Shown piece after piece: positions 21,068 through 30,834 of a DNA stretch of 45,433 nucleotides. This DNA comes from a virus. The stretch is taken from IMG/VR virus record IMGVR_UViG_3300050119_000188, positions 1-45,433 of that record, one strand, 5' to 3'. Positions within the stretch are counted from its first letter, which is position 1; every line of letters starts with the position of its first letter. The position numbers were made by a program, and so were the translations under genes. A model generated the notes under the pieces. The model was given only the letters and a program-made list of their open reading frames with translations, did not search any database and was not told the origin of the DNA.

Positions 21068-23173
21068 TCAAGACCTATTACGGGACTTTGCTCGCATCGC
21101 CGTGACAGTCTGGACGGATTCATGCATGATCTGGTTTCGGTTGGTTTTAGATTTCGCGATCGAATCCGTCATGATCGCGCCGGTCTCATATGAGCTCTCA
21201 TTCAACTCGTAATCTCCGTTGGTTGTCATCACAGTCCGGACCTCGAACTCTCCAGAAGCTTCGTAGGGCTTGGCAATCCTCTTGGCCGATTCCACGATCA
21301 GGTTCTTGATCGTGCTCTCCGTCAATGTTCCCCCCTTAGTGGCGGGCTTCATGACGGGCGGTAGCGGCTCGGTAGCGCGCGTCGATAGATCTGAAGATGA
21401 ATAGCACTCGACCAGTGACGACTTCTTTGAGGCGTGAATCCTCCCTAGGTCGCGCACGATCTTCTGCATCCTGACCATCTGCAGCTTGATCTCGTTTCCG
21501 CGTCCCACCAGCGACGACTCGAAAAGCAGCACAGCGTTGCGCTTGAACTGAGCTTGGGACTCTTGCTTGCCAGCGCCAGCCTTGTCGGTCGTTAGCTCCA
21601 CATCAGGAGCTCCCTCCGGGTTGCCGCCCGGTTCAGGTTCAAGTCCAAGATCGGTCCCCAGTCCCCCGCCGCCCATTGGCATCCCGCCGCCCATTGGTCC
21701 GCCCATTCCGCCGCCTTCTCCCTGTTCGATCGGCAGTCCGACCGCTTGCTGGACTGACGCGGCCAGCTTGGCGATGTCGACGAAGTCGCGGGGCAGCTGC
21801 AGGAACTCGGCGAACACCAGCTCGATGATTTCTTTGTTCGGGATCGTGAGCCGCTGGCAGATGTCGATGATTGTGGAGGCGAGCTGCCCCTGCTTCTCCA
21901 TCGTGGCGGCCCGGACCTCCTCCTCCAGCGCCGAGATTTTCGACATCATGACCCGGATTTTGTACTGGGACGGGTCTTTACCCTTGAAGCAGAGCTGGAA
22001 CTCCCCTAGTCGGTGCATCCCCTGCATGAACGGCTTCCGGAGCGCCTTAATGGTGCGGGCGAACCGCATGTCCTTGGTGACAAGAGAAGAGTTCGAAAGC
22101 CCATTGTTGTCATCGTCGAACCCTAGATACGCCCGTGGCACCCTGGCGCCTCCATAGAACATCTTGAAGAGCGTGTCGAGATCCGGCACGTCCGGCACGT
22201 CGCTGGAGCCGTTCATGATGTCGATCTTGGATTCATCGCCGGTCGGCTTGGGCATGAACAGGATCGAGTCCATGGCGGGAGGGTTGAACCGGCTGTCGAA
22301 CCGATGCTCGTTCACGGCCACGCTGGCCCGCAGAAAGTTCCTGTAGGCGTTCACGGTATCCATCTGTTCGGAGACAGTTTGCGAGCCGGTGTCGATCCAG
22401 CACACCCAGCGGCTTGGCATCACGTGGAGCCGGTACATAACCATCTGGTCGACGCTGAGCTTGATTCGGCGATAGAGCGAGAACAGATGTTCGACCATCG
22501 ACGTCCCGTACTCGGAATCGCTGTCAGTCCCCCGCCTGCTCAGGCGTCGGAAGTGGATGAACTCCCACGGCGCCCAGACCGGAGTTTGCTTAGCTCCCAA
22601 CGATATTCCCTGCTCCTCCACCGGATCAAATCCTTGCCAAGCGAACCCCAAAAGTCTCTTTGATGCGAAGTCGTAGATGCGCTTGACGTTGGCCTTTGAC
22701 ACTGGAATCAGTTGTACAATACCGTCCTCGACGGTTCGCATCACTCGTTGGAAATCGTCGCCGAACCCGGCGATATTGAAAACGATCGAGTAGGCGGAAT
22801 CTTCGATCCGGATGCGATCCAACATGTTGTTAAGATCATCTTCTACCTCTTGGTCGTCGCACTCGTACCACAGGGTTCGGTTGTTCGATAGGTCAGGGAC
22901 AGTTGCTTCTTCTGAATAGAGGTCAACGACCGGCGCCACGACCTCGTGACGCAACATCTCGGCCATTTCCTCAGCGTGCATCCGAGGGTCACTGTTCCCC
23001 GTAGTATAGTTCGAATACTGGGACCCTATCCCATTAGTCATTCCATGGCTTCGCCCCTTACCCGCAATGTCCAACTCCTGTTGGCTTCGGTTTTGGGGAG
23101 AGGTTTTGAGCCAACCTAAAAGGCTGTACAGCGTAAACCGCATTCCGAGATTTTGTGAAGAAGCGTTTGCCAT
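21068..23173 (-). CDS. Portal protein (gp20-like)
   Basis: A 701-aa protein with the features of T4-type portals. The N-terminal part has RHEVVAPVVDLYSEEATVPD, then TLWYECDDQEVEDDLNNML. The core has GIVQLIPVSKANVKRIYDF, WEFIHFRRLSRRG and RVPRAYLGFDDDN. Long helices follow (the stem and wing), then a glycine/methionine-rich linker near residues 485-525. Twelve copies would form the DNA gate at the capsid vertex, where terminase docks and the neck attaches. An AACATTCTT-like element lies upstream. The 625-aa tandem-module gene ends 8 bases before its ATG. Confidence 0.88.
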   Translation of the reverse strand: MANASSQNLGMRFTLYSLLGWLKTSPQNRSQQELDIAGKGRSHGMTNGIGSQYSNYTTGNSDPRMHAEEMAEMLRHEVVAPVVDLYSEEATVPDLSNNRTLWYECDDQEVEDDLNNMLDRIRIEDSAYSIVFNIAGFGDDFQRVMRTVEDGIVQLIPVSKANVKRIYDFASKRLLGFAWQGFDPVEEQGISLGAKQTPVWAPWEFIHFRRLSRRGTDSDSEYGTSMVEHLFSLYRRIKLSVDQMVMYRLHVMPSRWVCWIDTGSQTVSEQMDTVNAYRNFLRASVAVNEHRFDSRFNPPAMDSILFMPKPTGDESKIDIMNGSSDVPDVPDLDTLFKMFYGGARVPRAYLGFDDDNNGLSNSSLVTKDMRFARTIKALRKPFMQGMHRLGEFQLCFKGKDPSQYKIRVMMSKISALEEEVRAATMEKQGQLASTIIDICQRLTIPNKEIIELVFAEFLQLPRDFVDIAKLAASVQQAVGLPIEQGEGGGMGGPMGGGMPMGGGGLGTDLGLEPEPGGNPEGAPDVELTTDKAGAGKQESQAQFKRNAVLLFESSLVGRGNEIKLQMVRMQKIVRDLGRIHASKKSSLVECYSSSDLSTRATEPLPPVMKPATKGGTLTESTIKNLIVESAKRIAKPYEASGEFEVRTVMTTNGDYELNESSYETGAIMTDSIAKSKTNRNQIMHESVQTVTAMRAKSRNRS

Positions 23174-23181
23174 ATTAAAAG

Positions 23182-25059
23182 TTAAAGAATGTCGTCGGCC
23201 CGGTTGAGTAACACTTCCGGAAGATCTTGGTCCGGTTTTGTCGTTTTAGCCTCCATGAACGACTGCTTCACTTGATCGCGTTTCGCTTCCACGTTTTGTA
23301 GGCTCAGGTCCTTGATCCGGATCGAGAAGTTGCCGTTAGTGGTCAGCTCCTTGAACTGGTAGAGACCCATCTCGCACCCTTGGTAATCGACGCCCGCCTG
23401 CTCAGCGATCTCAGCGGGGTCAGGTGGATTGAGCAGTGACTCCGGAAGATCTTGATCTTCCGGTTGCCTTATTGAGTAGGTGTGACATCCATTTGCATGA
23501 CTGAGACTGCGCACGCTCATCCATTTACCGGATCTAAACACCGCCGATACATCAAAGCCGGCATATGTTGTCGAGGCTGCATTGACGGGATAGGCGGGCG
23601 GTTTAACGCCTATAGCACACGATTTAAGCATCGGACTCCAACTGCGTGTGCGCTCTAAACTTCCCGGATTAAGGTCAATCACCGTATACGTGTTCGGTGC
23701 GTCCGATATCCTGATTCGGTCTCCGACCTGCAACGTAATCGTTTCGGATTCCGGGAGGCCATTGAGCAATGACTCCGGGAGATCCTGATTTCCCCTCTCG
23801 ATCTGTTTTCTTGCTTTTTCGTCTTGATAAGCTTGCAACCACTCATCAGCACAGATTTTGGCTTTTCTCATCGAGTATTCTCCACCAGAATGCTGTAACT
23901 GCTCCCCTCGGCAAACTCGCCACTCCCATACACGACTGTTCGGACACTTTTCGACACTAAGTGTGATCCCATGTTTGTGGCGCTTCCACAATTGGTTGTT
24001 GATCTGACGCCAGCGTAAATCTTCAGCGAACAATGACTCTGGCAGATCTTGATCGTTGCTGGCCATATATTCATTGATCTTCCCCATCATGTCGCGCCCA
24101 ACTTGCACGTAGTCGCAGTAGTGATTGGTGCGAAGCGTCGATCCCATTGCGACTGAACGATGTTCCCGGTATATCTCCCAGCACGCCACCCATTTAATGG
24201 AACGACCCTCTTGATCAAATGGTCCACTGGAACTTCTGGCGTCGTAGTAGACCTTGCCGACGAACCCTTTATGGCGGAATTCAGTAGAGCCGCCGATCGG
24301 GTGCCACATTCTCAAGATGCTGGAATCAGGTAACGTGGACTCCGGAAGATCATGATCGACCACCTTGGGTTCGACCACATCAAACGCGTGACGCCCATGC
24401 GAGCTTCTGGTTTGCCGGTTCCAACGGCTACGCACGTCCAACCACTTGCCGTTGCGCCAGATCTTGTAGATATCGTCCGAATAATCGAGCATTGGGTACA
24501 TCCGGCGACTTGTATCCAACACCGTGCGAATAGCACGGTATTGCAAAGTTGGACCAATGGCTTTGGCTTGATCGCCAGCGTCCAATTGTACCACAATGCG
24601 GCTGGCCACCATACTATCAATATATTGGTGTTTGAACTTTACGCGGTCCCCCACTTTAAGCGTGATCATCTGGTCGGCCAGCGATTCCGGAAGGTCTTGG
24701 TCGTCGCTTGCGATTACCTCGTATTTATGATCAGGTTCGCCAGGATGTTCGTCGCTCGTGGAAGCAACGTGCAGACGGACTCCGTTCCGGATAATAAACT
24801 CAATATCATCAGCCCATATTATAGTAGGAACCATGGATGCGTTTACACGACTGCCATCACCAAGACGCCTCCAAATCGGACGTGATCTGACACCGACTTT
24901 CAGATCATCATTTTCTATCACTTTGCCTTGAGCATCTTTGAACTTCTTGGTTGATACTGGATGCAGATTGGTGACTGTGAAAGCAATCGTAGCGTAAGGA
25001 TGCGCATGATAGAGTCTAACTCGGTCCCCCACTTTAAGCGTGATGACGTCACCAATCAT
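23182..25059 (-). CDS. Six-module protein with each module ending in the DLPES/DLPE tag
   Basis: A 625-aa protein; ATG 25059 overlaps the baseplate-gene stop (ATGA). Modules: A1 (1-130, ITLKVGDRVRLYHAH, ending DDQDLPESLADQ), A2 (131-247, starts MITLKVGDRVKF, ending DHDLPES), B1 (251-344, ending NDQDLPESLF), B2 (355-434, SMRKAKICADEWLQAY, ending GNQDLPESLLN), A3 (440-543, ITLQVGDRIRIS, FRSGKWMSVRSL, ending DQDLPESLLN), C (545-625, ending DQDLPEVLL). A modules look like SH3-like barrels, B modules like strand-strand-strand-helix domains. It could be a scaffold, or a polyprotein cut at the tags. It lies inside the late virion operon but has no virion-family signature. Confidence 0.8.
   Translation of the reverse strand: MIGDVITLKVGDRVRLYHAHPYATIAFTVTNLHPVSTKKFKDAQGKVIENDDLKVGVRSRPIWRRLGDGSRVNASMVPTIIWADDIEFIIRNGVRLHVASTSDEHPGEPDHKYEVIASDDQDLPESLADQMITLKVGDRVKFKHQYIDSMVASRIVVQLDAGDQAKAIGPTLQYRAIRTVLDTSRRMYPMLDYSDDIYKIWRNGKWLDVRSRWNRQTRSSHGRHAFDVVEPKVVDHDLPESTLPDSSILRMWHPIGGSTEFRHKGFVGKVYYDARSSSGPFDQEGRSIKWVACWEIYREHRSVAMGSTLRTNHYCDYVQVGRDMMGKINEYMASNDQDLPESLFAEDLRWRQINNQLWKRHKHGITLSVEKCPNSRVWEWRVCRGEQLQHSGGEYSMRKAKICADEWLQAYQDEKARKQIERGNQDLPESLLNGLPESETITLQVGDRIRISDAPNTYTVIDLNPGSLERTRSWSPMLKSCAIGVKPPAYPVNAASTTYAGFDVSAVFRSGKWMSVRSLSHANGCHTYSIRQPEDQDLPESLLNPPDPAEIAEQAGVDYQGCEMGLYQFKELTTNGNFSIRIKDLSLQNVEAKRDQVKQSFMEAKTTKPDQDLPEVLLNRADDIL
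23185..23193 (-). promoter_or_regulatory. GACATTCTT upstream element of the portal gene
   Basis: A one-base variant (GACATTCTT) of the shared element, 11 bases before ATG 23173 and overlapping the end of the upstream gene. Confidence 0.4.
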
Positions 25060-27506
25060 TGCAAGGCGTTGTTGATGGTCAAGCTCCCCAGCGTAAGCAG
25101 TTCGCTGGACGCTGGCACAACTTGCTCGACCGTCGACGATAATGATCCGATTGTGACGATCACTGAGGTGATATTGTTGATCGTCGACAGCATGGCGACG
25201 AGCGTGCTGACCAGGAGCGTTTGCTCGGGTTGCAGGACCTGCAGGAAGTAGCTGGAGATCATTTGGTTGATGGCCGCCGTCGTGGAGGCGCTCGTTCCCG
25301 TGCCGCTCGTGTAGAGCACGTAAACGTCTTGCGGGTCCTCGAACTGCCACGACTGCGCCAGATAATCGGTGTTGATCACGATGGCGTTGAGCGAATATTT
25401 GTCGAGCAGCGGCGTCTGCAGCGTCACCGTTGATCCGCTGACCGACGCGACCAGCGCGGTGGTGGGCTGCGAGTTAAGATCGTAGAGCGTGATCTGGCCG
25501 TTGACTGAGAAGATCGATGGGTTGGTCACGGTGACCGACGTTGCTCCCAACGTGGCGGCGGTCAATAATTGGGCGAACTGCGGCTGCGTCACTGAGTTAG
25601 CCATCAGGTCGAACTGGTTTTGCGGCGTCACGTTGACGAGCGGCCCGTAGATGTTGACGTAATCGACCCCGGCGATCGCCGTCACTGCCGCAAACAGTTC
25701 GCTCAAGTAAAGGGTTGATCCGGGCGTCAGCGCGGCGAACACTGAATTGATGGCGCCTTGGACCTGGTAGTCAACCTCCGTGATGATCGCCGCTGAGTTG
25801 ACCTTGTAGCGGATATCGATCGGCACGGTCGTAACCAATCCATCCACGATCACGACTTCATCCGTGATCATCTTGCGGTCGTTCAAATAAGCAAGTAAGG
25901 CTGTCTTCAGATTGTAAGTGGGCGGGGCGAGCTGGCCGTTGATGCCGTGGACCCAGCAATACACCCAGACGATGTTCTGCTCCAGCGGCACCTGGTTTTG
26001 ATGCAGCACACCCACCGCCAGCGCGATCGATCCGTTAATTGGGTCGGTGAAGTTGGACGCCAGATAGCTATAATCCTCCGCCGCCACGGCTCGATCGTTC
26101 GTCCTGATGAACTGTGGGATGTTTTGCTTGGCCGCCGTAATAGTCTCACGCTCCTGGCCGCCGCTCCCGGTCGTGTACGGGTTGCTGACGTAGATGGTGA
26201 CGGGAGAGCTGGGTTGCGATCCAGTGACGCTGGCAGTCAATGAGGTGTCGATGGAGTTTTGCGGAAGGTTCCCGGACGTTCCGCCTCCGGTCCGGTAGAT
26301 CACGATAATGTTAGTGCCAGACCCGTCCACAGCTTGGGGCAGCAATGCCCCGAACGTTCCGTCGCCAAACGTGATCACCATTCGGTCGAGCTCGTCGAAG
26401 AGCAGCGTGTAGGCGGTTGAGTCCGGGGCTTCGAACAACAATGACGTCGTATAATCCCAGAGCTGACCGTTGACGAACACCTGGACGCCTTGGTCGGAGT
26501 CAGCAGTGCTGTTGCCGAAGAATCCGGACGGAATGAATCCGACGTTAGCTCCGGCCAGCACCGGGTAGTAAAGGGCTTGCACCTGGTATCCGGCCACGTT
26601 GGTCCCCGCCGCCACGTTGAAGGTATCGGTCTGAGTCTGTCCTTGGGTCAGGATGATGTTGCAGTTGTTGATCTGCCATTGGCCGATGAAATCGGCGTTG
26701 GCTCCTCCACCGTCCCACGGTCGGTCCAGGTATAGGATGGTGTCCTGGTAGATGTCATAGCTATACTGGCTGACCTGGATGATCGCATATTGGTCGGACC
26801 CGTAGACAGGTGGTGGCCCGAAGCTCGTGCTGACGTTATTAGTCTGTCCGGTCTGCTGGTTGCCGAGCACTAACAATGATCCAGCGTTGACCTGTGGCCC
26901 GAAATTGGAGATGCTGGGCAACCTAGTGCCGTCTGGGCTGCAGAGCACCGCTACGCTGGAGCCGATTGGAATATGGACGAGCGCCGAAATGGTTGTTAGT
27001 GTGTTATCAGATGCTACCACTTGCCCAAACACGTTGCCGAATTGCTGCTCCACATTGATGGGAGAAAAGTTGCCGGGCGCAATCTGGTAGTCCTGCGACA
27101 CCTCCCAGACCTGACCATCCTTGGAGCGGATTTGGGTTCCCTGCGCGATCGTGTAGCCAAGATCAACTGAAGCAGGCGGGGCAGCTGCTACCGCATACGC
27201 GGCAATCGACGCCGCCGACGCCCTGCGCAGCGTGTATCCGGTGAGCCGGGCAAAGTGCACGAGCGATTCGCGATAATTGAGAGTGTCGAGGAAGCACTCC
27301 TGCGTCATCATATCGAGCGTGAAGCTCTGCAAGGTGTTGCCGTAGGCCATGGCTTCAAGCAGCGCTGACCCCAGATCGCCCTCGTAGAAGCTCGTCCATT
27401 TCGTGGGCGCGACAGTCTGGATGAATTGCTGGAGCGCCGCCAGGTTGGTGTCGAAGTCTCGCGCCGTATACTGGATGGCTGGAGTAGGTGCTGTGGTGGT
27501 GGCCAT
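25056..27506 (-). CDS. Baseplate wedge protein, gp6/J-like
   Basis: An 816-aa protein from ATG 27506 (a TTG two codons upstream is less likely). The first 60 residues (ARDFDTNLAALQQFI, FYEGDLGSALLEAMAYGN) are the classic start of phage baseplate J/gp6 proteins. A beta-rich middle follows, then RTNDRAVAAEDYSYLASNF (also typical) and a C-terminal part with VDGLVTTVPIDIRYKVN. It forms the wedge ring that holds the baseplate together and triggers sheath contraction. It is divergent from terL across a 51-base gap, and the tandem-module gene is coupled downstream. Confidence 0.88.
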   Translation of the reverse strand: MATTTAPTPAIQYTARDFDTNLAALQQFIQTVAPTKWTSFYEGDLGSALLEAMAYGNTLQSFTLDMMTQECFLDTLNYRESLVHFARLTGYTLRRASAASIAAYAVAAAPPASVDLGYTIAQGTQIRSKDGQVWEVSQDYQIAPGNFSPINVEQQFGNVFGQVVASDNTLTTISALVHIPIGSSVAVLCSPDGTRLPSISNFGPQVNAGSLLVLGNQQTGQTNNVSTSFGPPPVYGSDQYAIIQVSQYSYDIYQDTILYLDRPWDGGGANADFIGQWQINNCNIILTQGQTQTDTFNVAAGTNVAGYQVQALYYPVLAGANVGFIPSGFFGNSTADSDQGVQVFVNGQLWDYTTSLLFEAPDSTAYTLLFDELDRMVITFGDGTFGALLPQAVDGSGTNIIVIYRTGGGTSGNLPQNSIDTSLTASVTGSQPSSPVTIYVSNPYTTGSGGQERETITAAKQNIPQFIRTNDRAVAAEDYSYLASNFTDPINGSIALAVGVLHQNQVPLEQNIVWVYCWVHGINGQLAPPTYNLKTALLAYLNDRKMITDEVVIVDGLVTTVPIDIRYKVNSAAIITEVDYQVQGAINSVFAALTPGSTLYLSELFAAVTAIAGVDYVNIYGPLVNVTPQNQFDLMANSVTQPQFAQLLTAATLGATSVTVTNPSIFSVNGQITLYDLNSQPTTALVASVSGSTVTLQTPLLDKYSLNAIVINTDYLAQSWQFEDPQDVYVLYTSGTGTSASTTAAINQMISSYFLQVLQPEQTLLVSTLVAMLSTINNITSVIVTIGSLSSTVEQVVPASSELLTLGSLTINNALQ

Positions 27507-27532
27507 GATCAAGCGATTAGTGTTTCATAGGC

Positions 27533-27541
27533 AACATTCTT
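27533..27541 (+). promoter_or_regulatory. AACATTCTT upstream element of terL
   Basis: AACATTCTT, 16 bases before ATG 27558, in the short divergent gap between the baseplate and terminase genes. Confidence 0.45.
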
Positions 27542-27557
27542 TTTCATATCTAGCGCG

Positions 27558-29615
27558 ATGCCAACACTCGCCACAAAATCGAACAACGGGAAGTCGTCAG
27601 ACTTGCGCATCGCTGCTATGCAGGTCGTCCGGGACTCTGGTCAGGACCCTGATGATCCAGCTAACGTGGAGCTGGTTGAGCAAGTCATCGATGAGCTATT
27701 GGAGGGGGCCGGGGAGTCGCCCACGCTCGACCAAATGTACGCGTTGGACTTCTTTCGGAAGCCGCCGACCATTGAGGAGTTCATCACCTCTAGCTACTAT
27801 TTGGGAGACGTGTGCAACGCTGACCCGCAGAATGGGGTCGAAGGATTGTTCGACACTTGGAGAACAGCGCTCATCCAGGATTTCGACATTCATTCGCCAG
27901 TTCAACAAATCATCGCATCCGGTGGGGTGGGACTCGGTAAGACTTGGTTTGGCGTCATTTGCATGCTCTATAAGGTCGCCATCTGCTTGTGCTTGCGCGA
28001 CCCCGTCACCTATTATGGGCTCAGCAAGGCATCGGCAATCACGTTCGCGTTTTTCTCGATCACGCAGAAGCAGGTCAAGGGCGGGGCGTTCTCAGACTGC
28101 GTCAAGTTCCTGCGCAGCTCACCGTTTTTTCGTGAGCACATCAAGGACGACGCGCAAACCCGTAAGTATGCGGACCGCCGCATCGACTTCCATAATGGGG
28201 TCGTGATCGAGGCAGGCAGCCAGATGGGTGAGGCGCTAGGCCGCAACACTTTGGGAGCGTTCGTCGATGAGATCAACTTTCGGCGTGAGAAGGATGCTGC
28301 GCTGGCTGCCCACGAGATGGTTGAAGCGATTCACCGCCGCATCCTGAGCCGGTTTCGTCGTGGCAATGATCATCCGGGACTGATGGTGCTGATCAGTTCA
28401 GCTCAGAACGACACCGACTTCCTGACCCAGTATATCAAGGATCATCGTCACGACCCTCGCGTCCGCGTTTACGACTATCCATGGTGGGAAGTAGTCGGCC
28501 CATACCGGATGCAATATAGCGGCGAGACGTTCACGATCGACATTGGAGACTCCATGATGTCGCCCCGGATCGTGGACGTCGAATCCGAGATCTTGAACAT
28601 TCCGCCGGACCGGATCTTGCAGCCTCCGATAGAGCATCGTGGAGAGTTCGAGGTCAACATCGTTGGATCGATCCGGGACCTGGCCGGACGCGGGACCGGG
28701 CGCACCAGCAAGCTGTTCCCCAACATCGTGTCGCTGCTCAATTGTTTGGACGATTACGAGAATCCGTTCATGGTTGACTCGATTCCGTTGAGCGTGGAAG
28801 TGAACGAGACCGCGATCTGGTCGTCCCGATATCTGGACGTCAAGAAGCTGCTGGCGCTGCGCGACTCCAAGCCGACACCCATGCGCCACCCGGCCCAGCC
28901 ACGGTTCATCCATCTTGACATGAGCACAGGCGCCATGGACGCGCTCGGTATGGCGATGGTCCATCCAGTAAGGTCCGTCGAAGTCACTGGATATGATCCA
29001 CTGACGCACCGAGCCATGCAGCTCTTCAAGCCAGTGTTTGAATTAGACTTTGCAATCCGAATCATTCGGTCGCCTGTTCATCATGATAAATCAATCAATC
29101 TTGGCAAGATTCGGGAGTTCATTGGGTGGCTGCGCAGCAAGCAGTTCAAGATTGAGATGGTGAGCTGCGATATGCGGGAGCTCTCCGATGAGATGCGTAA
29201 CATCCTAACGGCGAACGGATTCAGCGCCGAATATTTGTCGGTCGACAAGAAGAAAGATCCATACTATCAGTTCAAGCAGATGGTGGAGGAAGGCCGGTTC
29301 AGGATGTTCGATCACGATTATCTGCTGACTGAGTGCGCTAATCTTGAGGATCTGGACAAGAAGATCGATCATCCTGAGACGTTTCCGCCGTGTGTGATCA
29401 ACGGCGTCAAGATGTTGGATCTGCAGGGATCGAAGGACATGAGCGATGGCGTAGCAGCAGCTTGTTACAAGGCGTCTGAATCCCAGACTACCACCGGACA
29501 ATCTGATCCGCGCAGCCGGTCCGACATCCTCAACGGGCTGGTCATGGCTCAGGCTGAGCCAGCGGAAGGGTGGATGACGGTTGGGGTGCGACCCGATAGA
29601 CCGCGCACGTTCTAG
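27558..29615 (+). CDS. terL: Terminase large subunit
   Basis: A 685-aa packaging motor. The ATPase half has Walker A in ASGGVGLGKTWFG (120-132) and Walker B plus catalytic Glu in LGAFVDEINF (232-241), followed by MVLISSAQND (coupling motif). The nuclease half has the RNase H-like metal site: FIHLDMSTGAMDALG, then VSCDMRELSDEM, and a final Asp in GSKDMSDGVAAACY. It pumps DNA through the portal and cuts the concatemer. There is no separate small subunit in the window. Starts without a Shine-Dalgarno sequence behind the AACATTCTT element. Confidence 0.92.
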   Translation: MPTLATKSNNGKSSDLRIAAMQVVRDSGQDPDDPANVELVEQVIDELLEGAGESPTLDQMYALDFFRKPPTIEEFITSSYYLGDVCNADPQNGVEGLFDTWRTALIQDFDIHSPVQQIIASGGVGLGKTWFGVICMLYKVAICLCLRDPVTYYGLSKASAITFAFFSITQKQVKGGAFSDCVKFLRSSPFFREHIKDDAQTRKYADRRIDFHNGVVIEAGSQMGEALGRNTLGAFVDEINFRREKDAALAAHEMVEAIHRRILSRFRRGNDHPGLMVLISSAQNDTDFLTQYIKDHRHDPRVRVYDYPWWEVVGPYRMQYSGETFTIDIGDSMMSPRIVDVESEILNIPPDRILQPPIEHRGEFEVNIVGSIRDLAGRGTGRTSKLFPNIVSLLNCLDDYENPFMVDSIPLSVEVNETAIWSSRYLDVKKLLALRDSKPTPMRHPAQPRFIHLDMSTGAMDALGMAMVHPVRSVEVTGYDPLTHRAMQLFKPVFELDFAIRIIRSPVHHDKSINLGKIREFIGWLRSKQFKIEMVSCDMRELSDEMRNILTANGFSAEYLSVDKKKDPYYQFKQMVEEGRFRMFDHDYLLTECANLEDLDKKIDHPETFPPCVINGVKMLDLQGSKDMSDGVAAACYKASESQTTTGQSDPRSRSDILNGLVMAQAEPAEGWMTVGVRPDRPRTF

Positions 29616-29629
29616 CACTAATTATCTGC

Positions 29630-30517
29630 ATGGCTCTCGCAGATATTTTACTTAACGGTAGCGATGAACGCGCATTTGAACGACCGTTTCGGCGCCCATC
29701 CATACCCATTACGGAAAGCCAAGTGCGCGCCCGCATTGTAGGCTCTCGCGGTCGTCCGATGCAATTAAACGAGTGCGAGACTGAAATGTTGGCTTCGTTG
29801 CTGGAGCGATCGCAATCCGATCCGTTCAGCGGTCGCACGGGGAGGGGGAACTTTCTGACTGCCGACGATCTGGCTGGACTCAGCCTTGAGATCGGTGATG
29901 GTGGCATGGACATCGACGACGACGAAGCCCACATCTCGGATGAGAGCGAGGAGCTTCATCATACGGCCAAGCCGGTCACCAACATGGCGTCAACCGGCCC
30001 GGTCCTTAAGGTTGAGCAGGCGATCGTTGCTCCCAACACCACGCCGCATGCTGAGGAGGATATTCCGGCATCCGTGCTGGCGTCGATTTCGGTCTTGCAG
30101 AGTTCGCACGAACTCGTGGAAGTGAGCGGCCCCGAAGATCTCCCGGAACCCGCTCATACAGACCCCCATGATCACGGCTCGGATCAGGTCGATCATGAGG
30201 AGCCGCCTCCCGTGGAACCGCCTCCAGTTCATGCGGCCCCTACCGAAGCCGAGTTAGCGCGGGCGTTTTCCCATATCTCGGGCGGTAGCATTTTGACCGA
30301 AACGACACCTGAGTCCTCAGCCTCGACGAAGGATCGTCACGAACATCCGGGCGCCGCCGGATATCAGGACATCATGTTGAAGGTGCGCAAGGGGAAAAGA
30401 CAATCTGGTTCGGAGCCTCGTAAGCGTCGCACCATTACGGAAGCTGACACCCGCAACATGTCACCGGAGGCTAAGGCCGCGCACGAGAAAGCTCAGCGGA
30501 TGGCTGCAAAGCTCTAA
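29630..30517 (+). CDS. Acidic disordered protein downstream of terL
   Basis: A 295-aa protein, largely low-complexity: an acidic middle with DDDEAH and SEELHH, a proline-rich part (EEPPPVEPPPVH) and a basic C-terminus with RKRRTITEADTRNMSPEAKA. It could act in assembly or scaffolding, given its place 14 bases after terL, but no family is recognised. A PEDLPEPAH sequence resembles the tag but lacks the S-L part, so I do not count it. Confidence 0.55.
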   Translation: MALADILLNGSDERAFERPFRRPSIPITESQVRARIVGSRGRPMQLNECETEMLASLLERSQSDPFSGRTGRGNFLTADDLAGLSLEIGDGGMDIDDDEAHISDESEELHHTAKPVTNMASTGPVLKVEQAIVAPNTTPHAEEDIPASVLASISVLQSSHELVEVSGPEDLPEPAHTDPHDHGSDQVDHEEPPPVEPPPVHAAPTEAELARAFSHISGGSILTETTPESSASTKDRHEHPGAAGYQDIMLKVRKGKRQSGSEPRKRRTITEADTRNMSPEAKAAHEKAQRMAAKL

Positions 30518-30537
30518 GTTTCAAGGAAGCACGACCA

Positions 30538-30822
30538 ATGAAAACTCTCAAACCATCTTCGCCCCGCACGATTTCCGAAGTCAACCGAGCCGTGCTCCGG
30601 GCCAAGAGTCCGGCTCAGCTGCTGGAGATCTTGACTGAGGAGCACATGTTCCATGCCGGGGAGGCCGTCTATATTGCTGGGTCGATGGGACAATGCAATG
30701 TTGACGCCGTCTTCCAGAAGATGAACAGTGGCGGATACGCAACGGTCAAGACGTCGCAGGGTGTCTTCCATGTCTCTCCTCAAAAGCTGTATCCGAAGAG
30801 TCAGCGCGGACGGGCGGCTTGA
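30538..30822 (+). CDS. Hypothetical protein
   Basis: A 94-aa protein, 20 bases after the previous stop. One of the few genes here with a possible Shine-Dalgarno (AAGGAAG about 10 bases upstream). It has a helix (PAQLLEILTEEHMF) and strands (AVYIAGSM, YATVKTSQGVFHVS), with a basic end. Third and last gene of the terL transcript. Unknown function. Confidence 0.6.
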   Translation: MKTLKPSSPRTISEVNRAVLRAKSPAQLLEILTEEHMFHAGEAVYIAGSMGQCNVDAVFQKMNSGGYATVKTSQGVFHVSPQKLYPKSQRGRAA

Positions 30823-30834
30823 TCGAGGTGATCG

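Noticed and set aside
25060-25350. Upstream extension of the six-module protein
   Set aside because: It is antisense-free but in another frame of the clearly coding baseplate gene; ATG 25059 overlapping the baseplate stop is the natural start.
30130-30160. PEDLPEPAH in the acidic protein after terL as another tag copy
   Set aside because: It lies in low-complexity acidic/proline sequence and lacks the S-L continuation.
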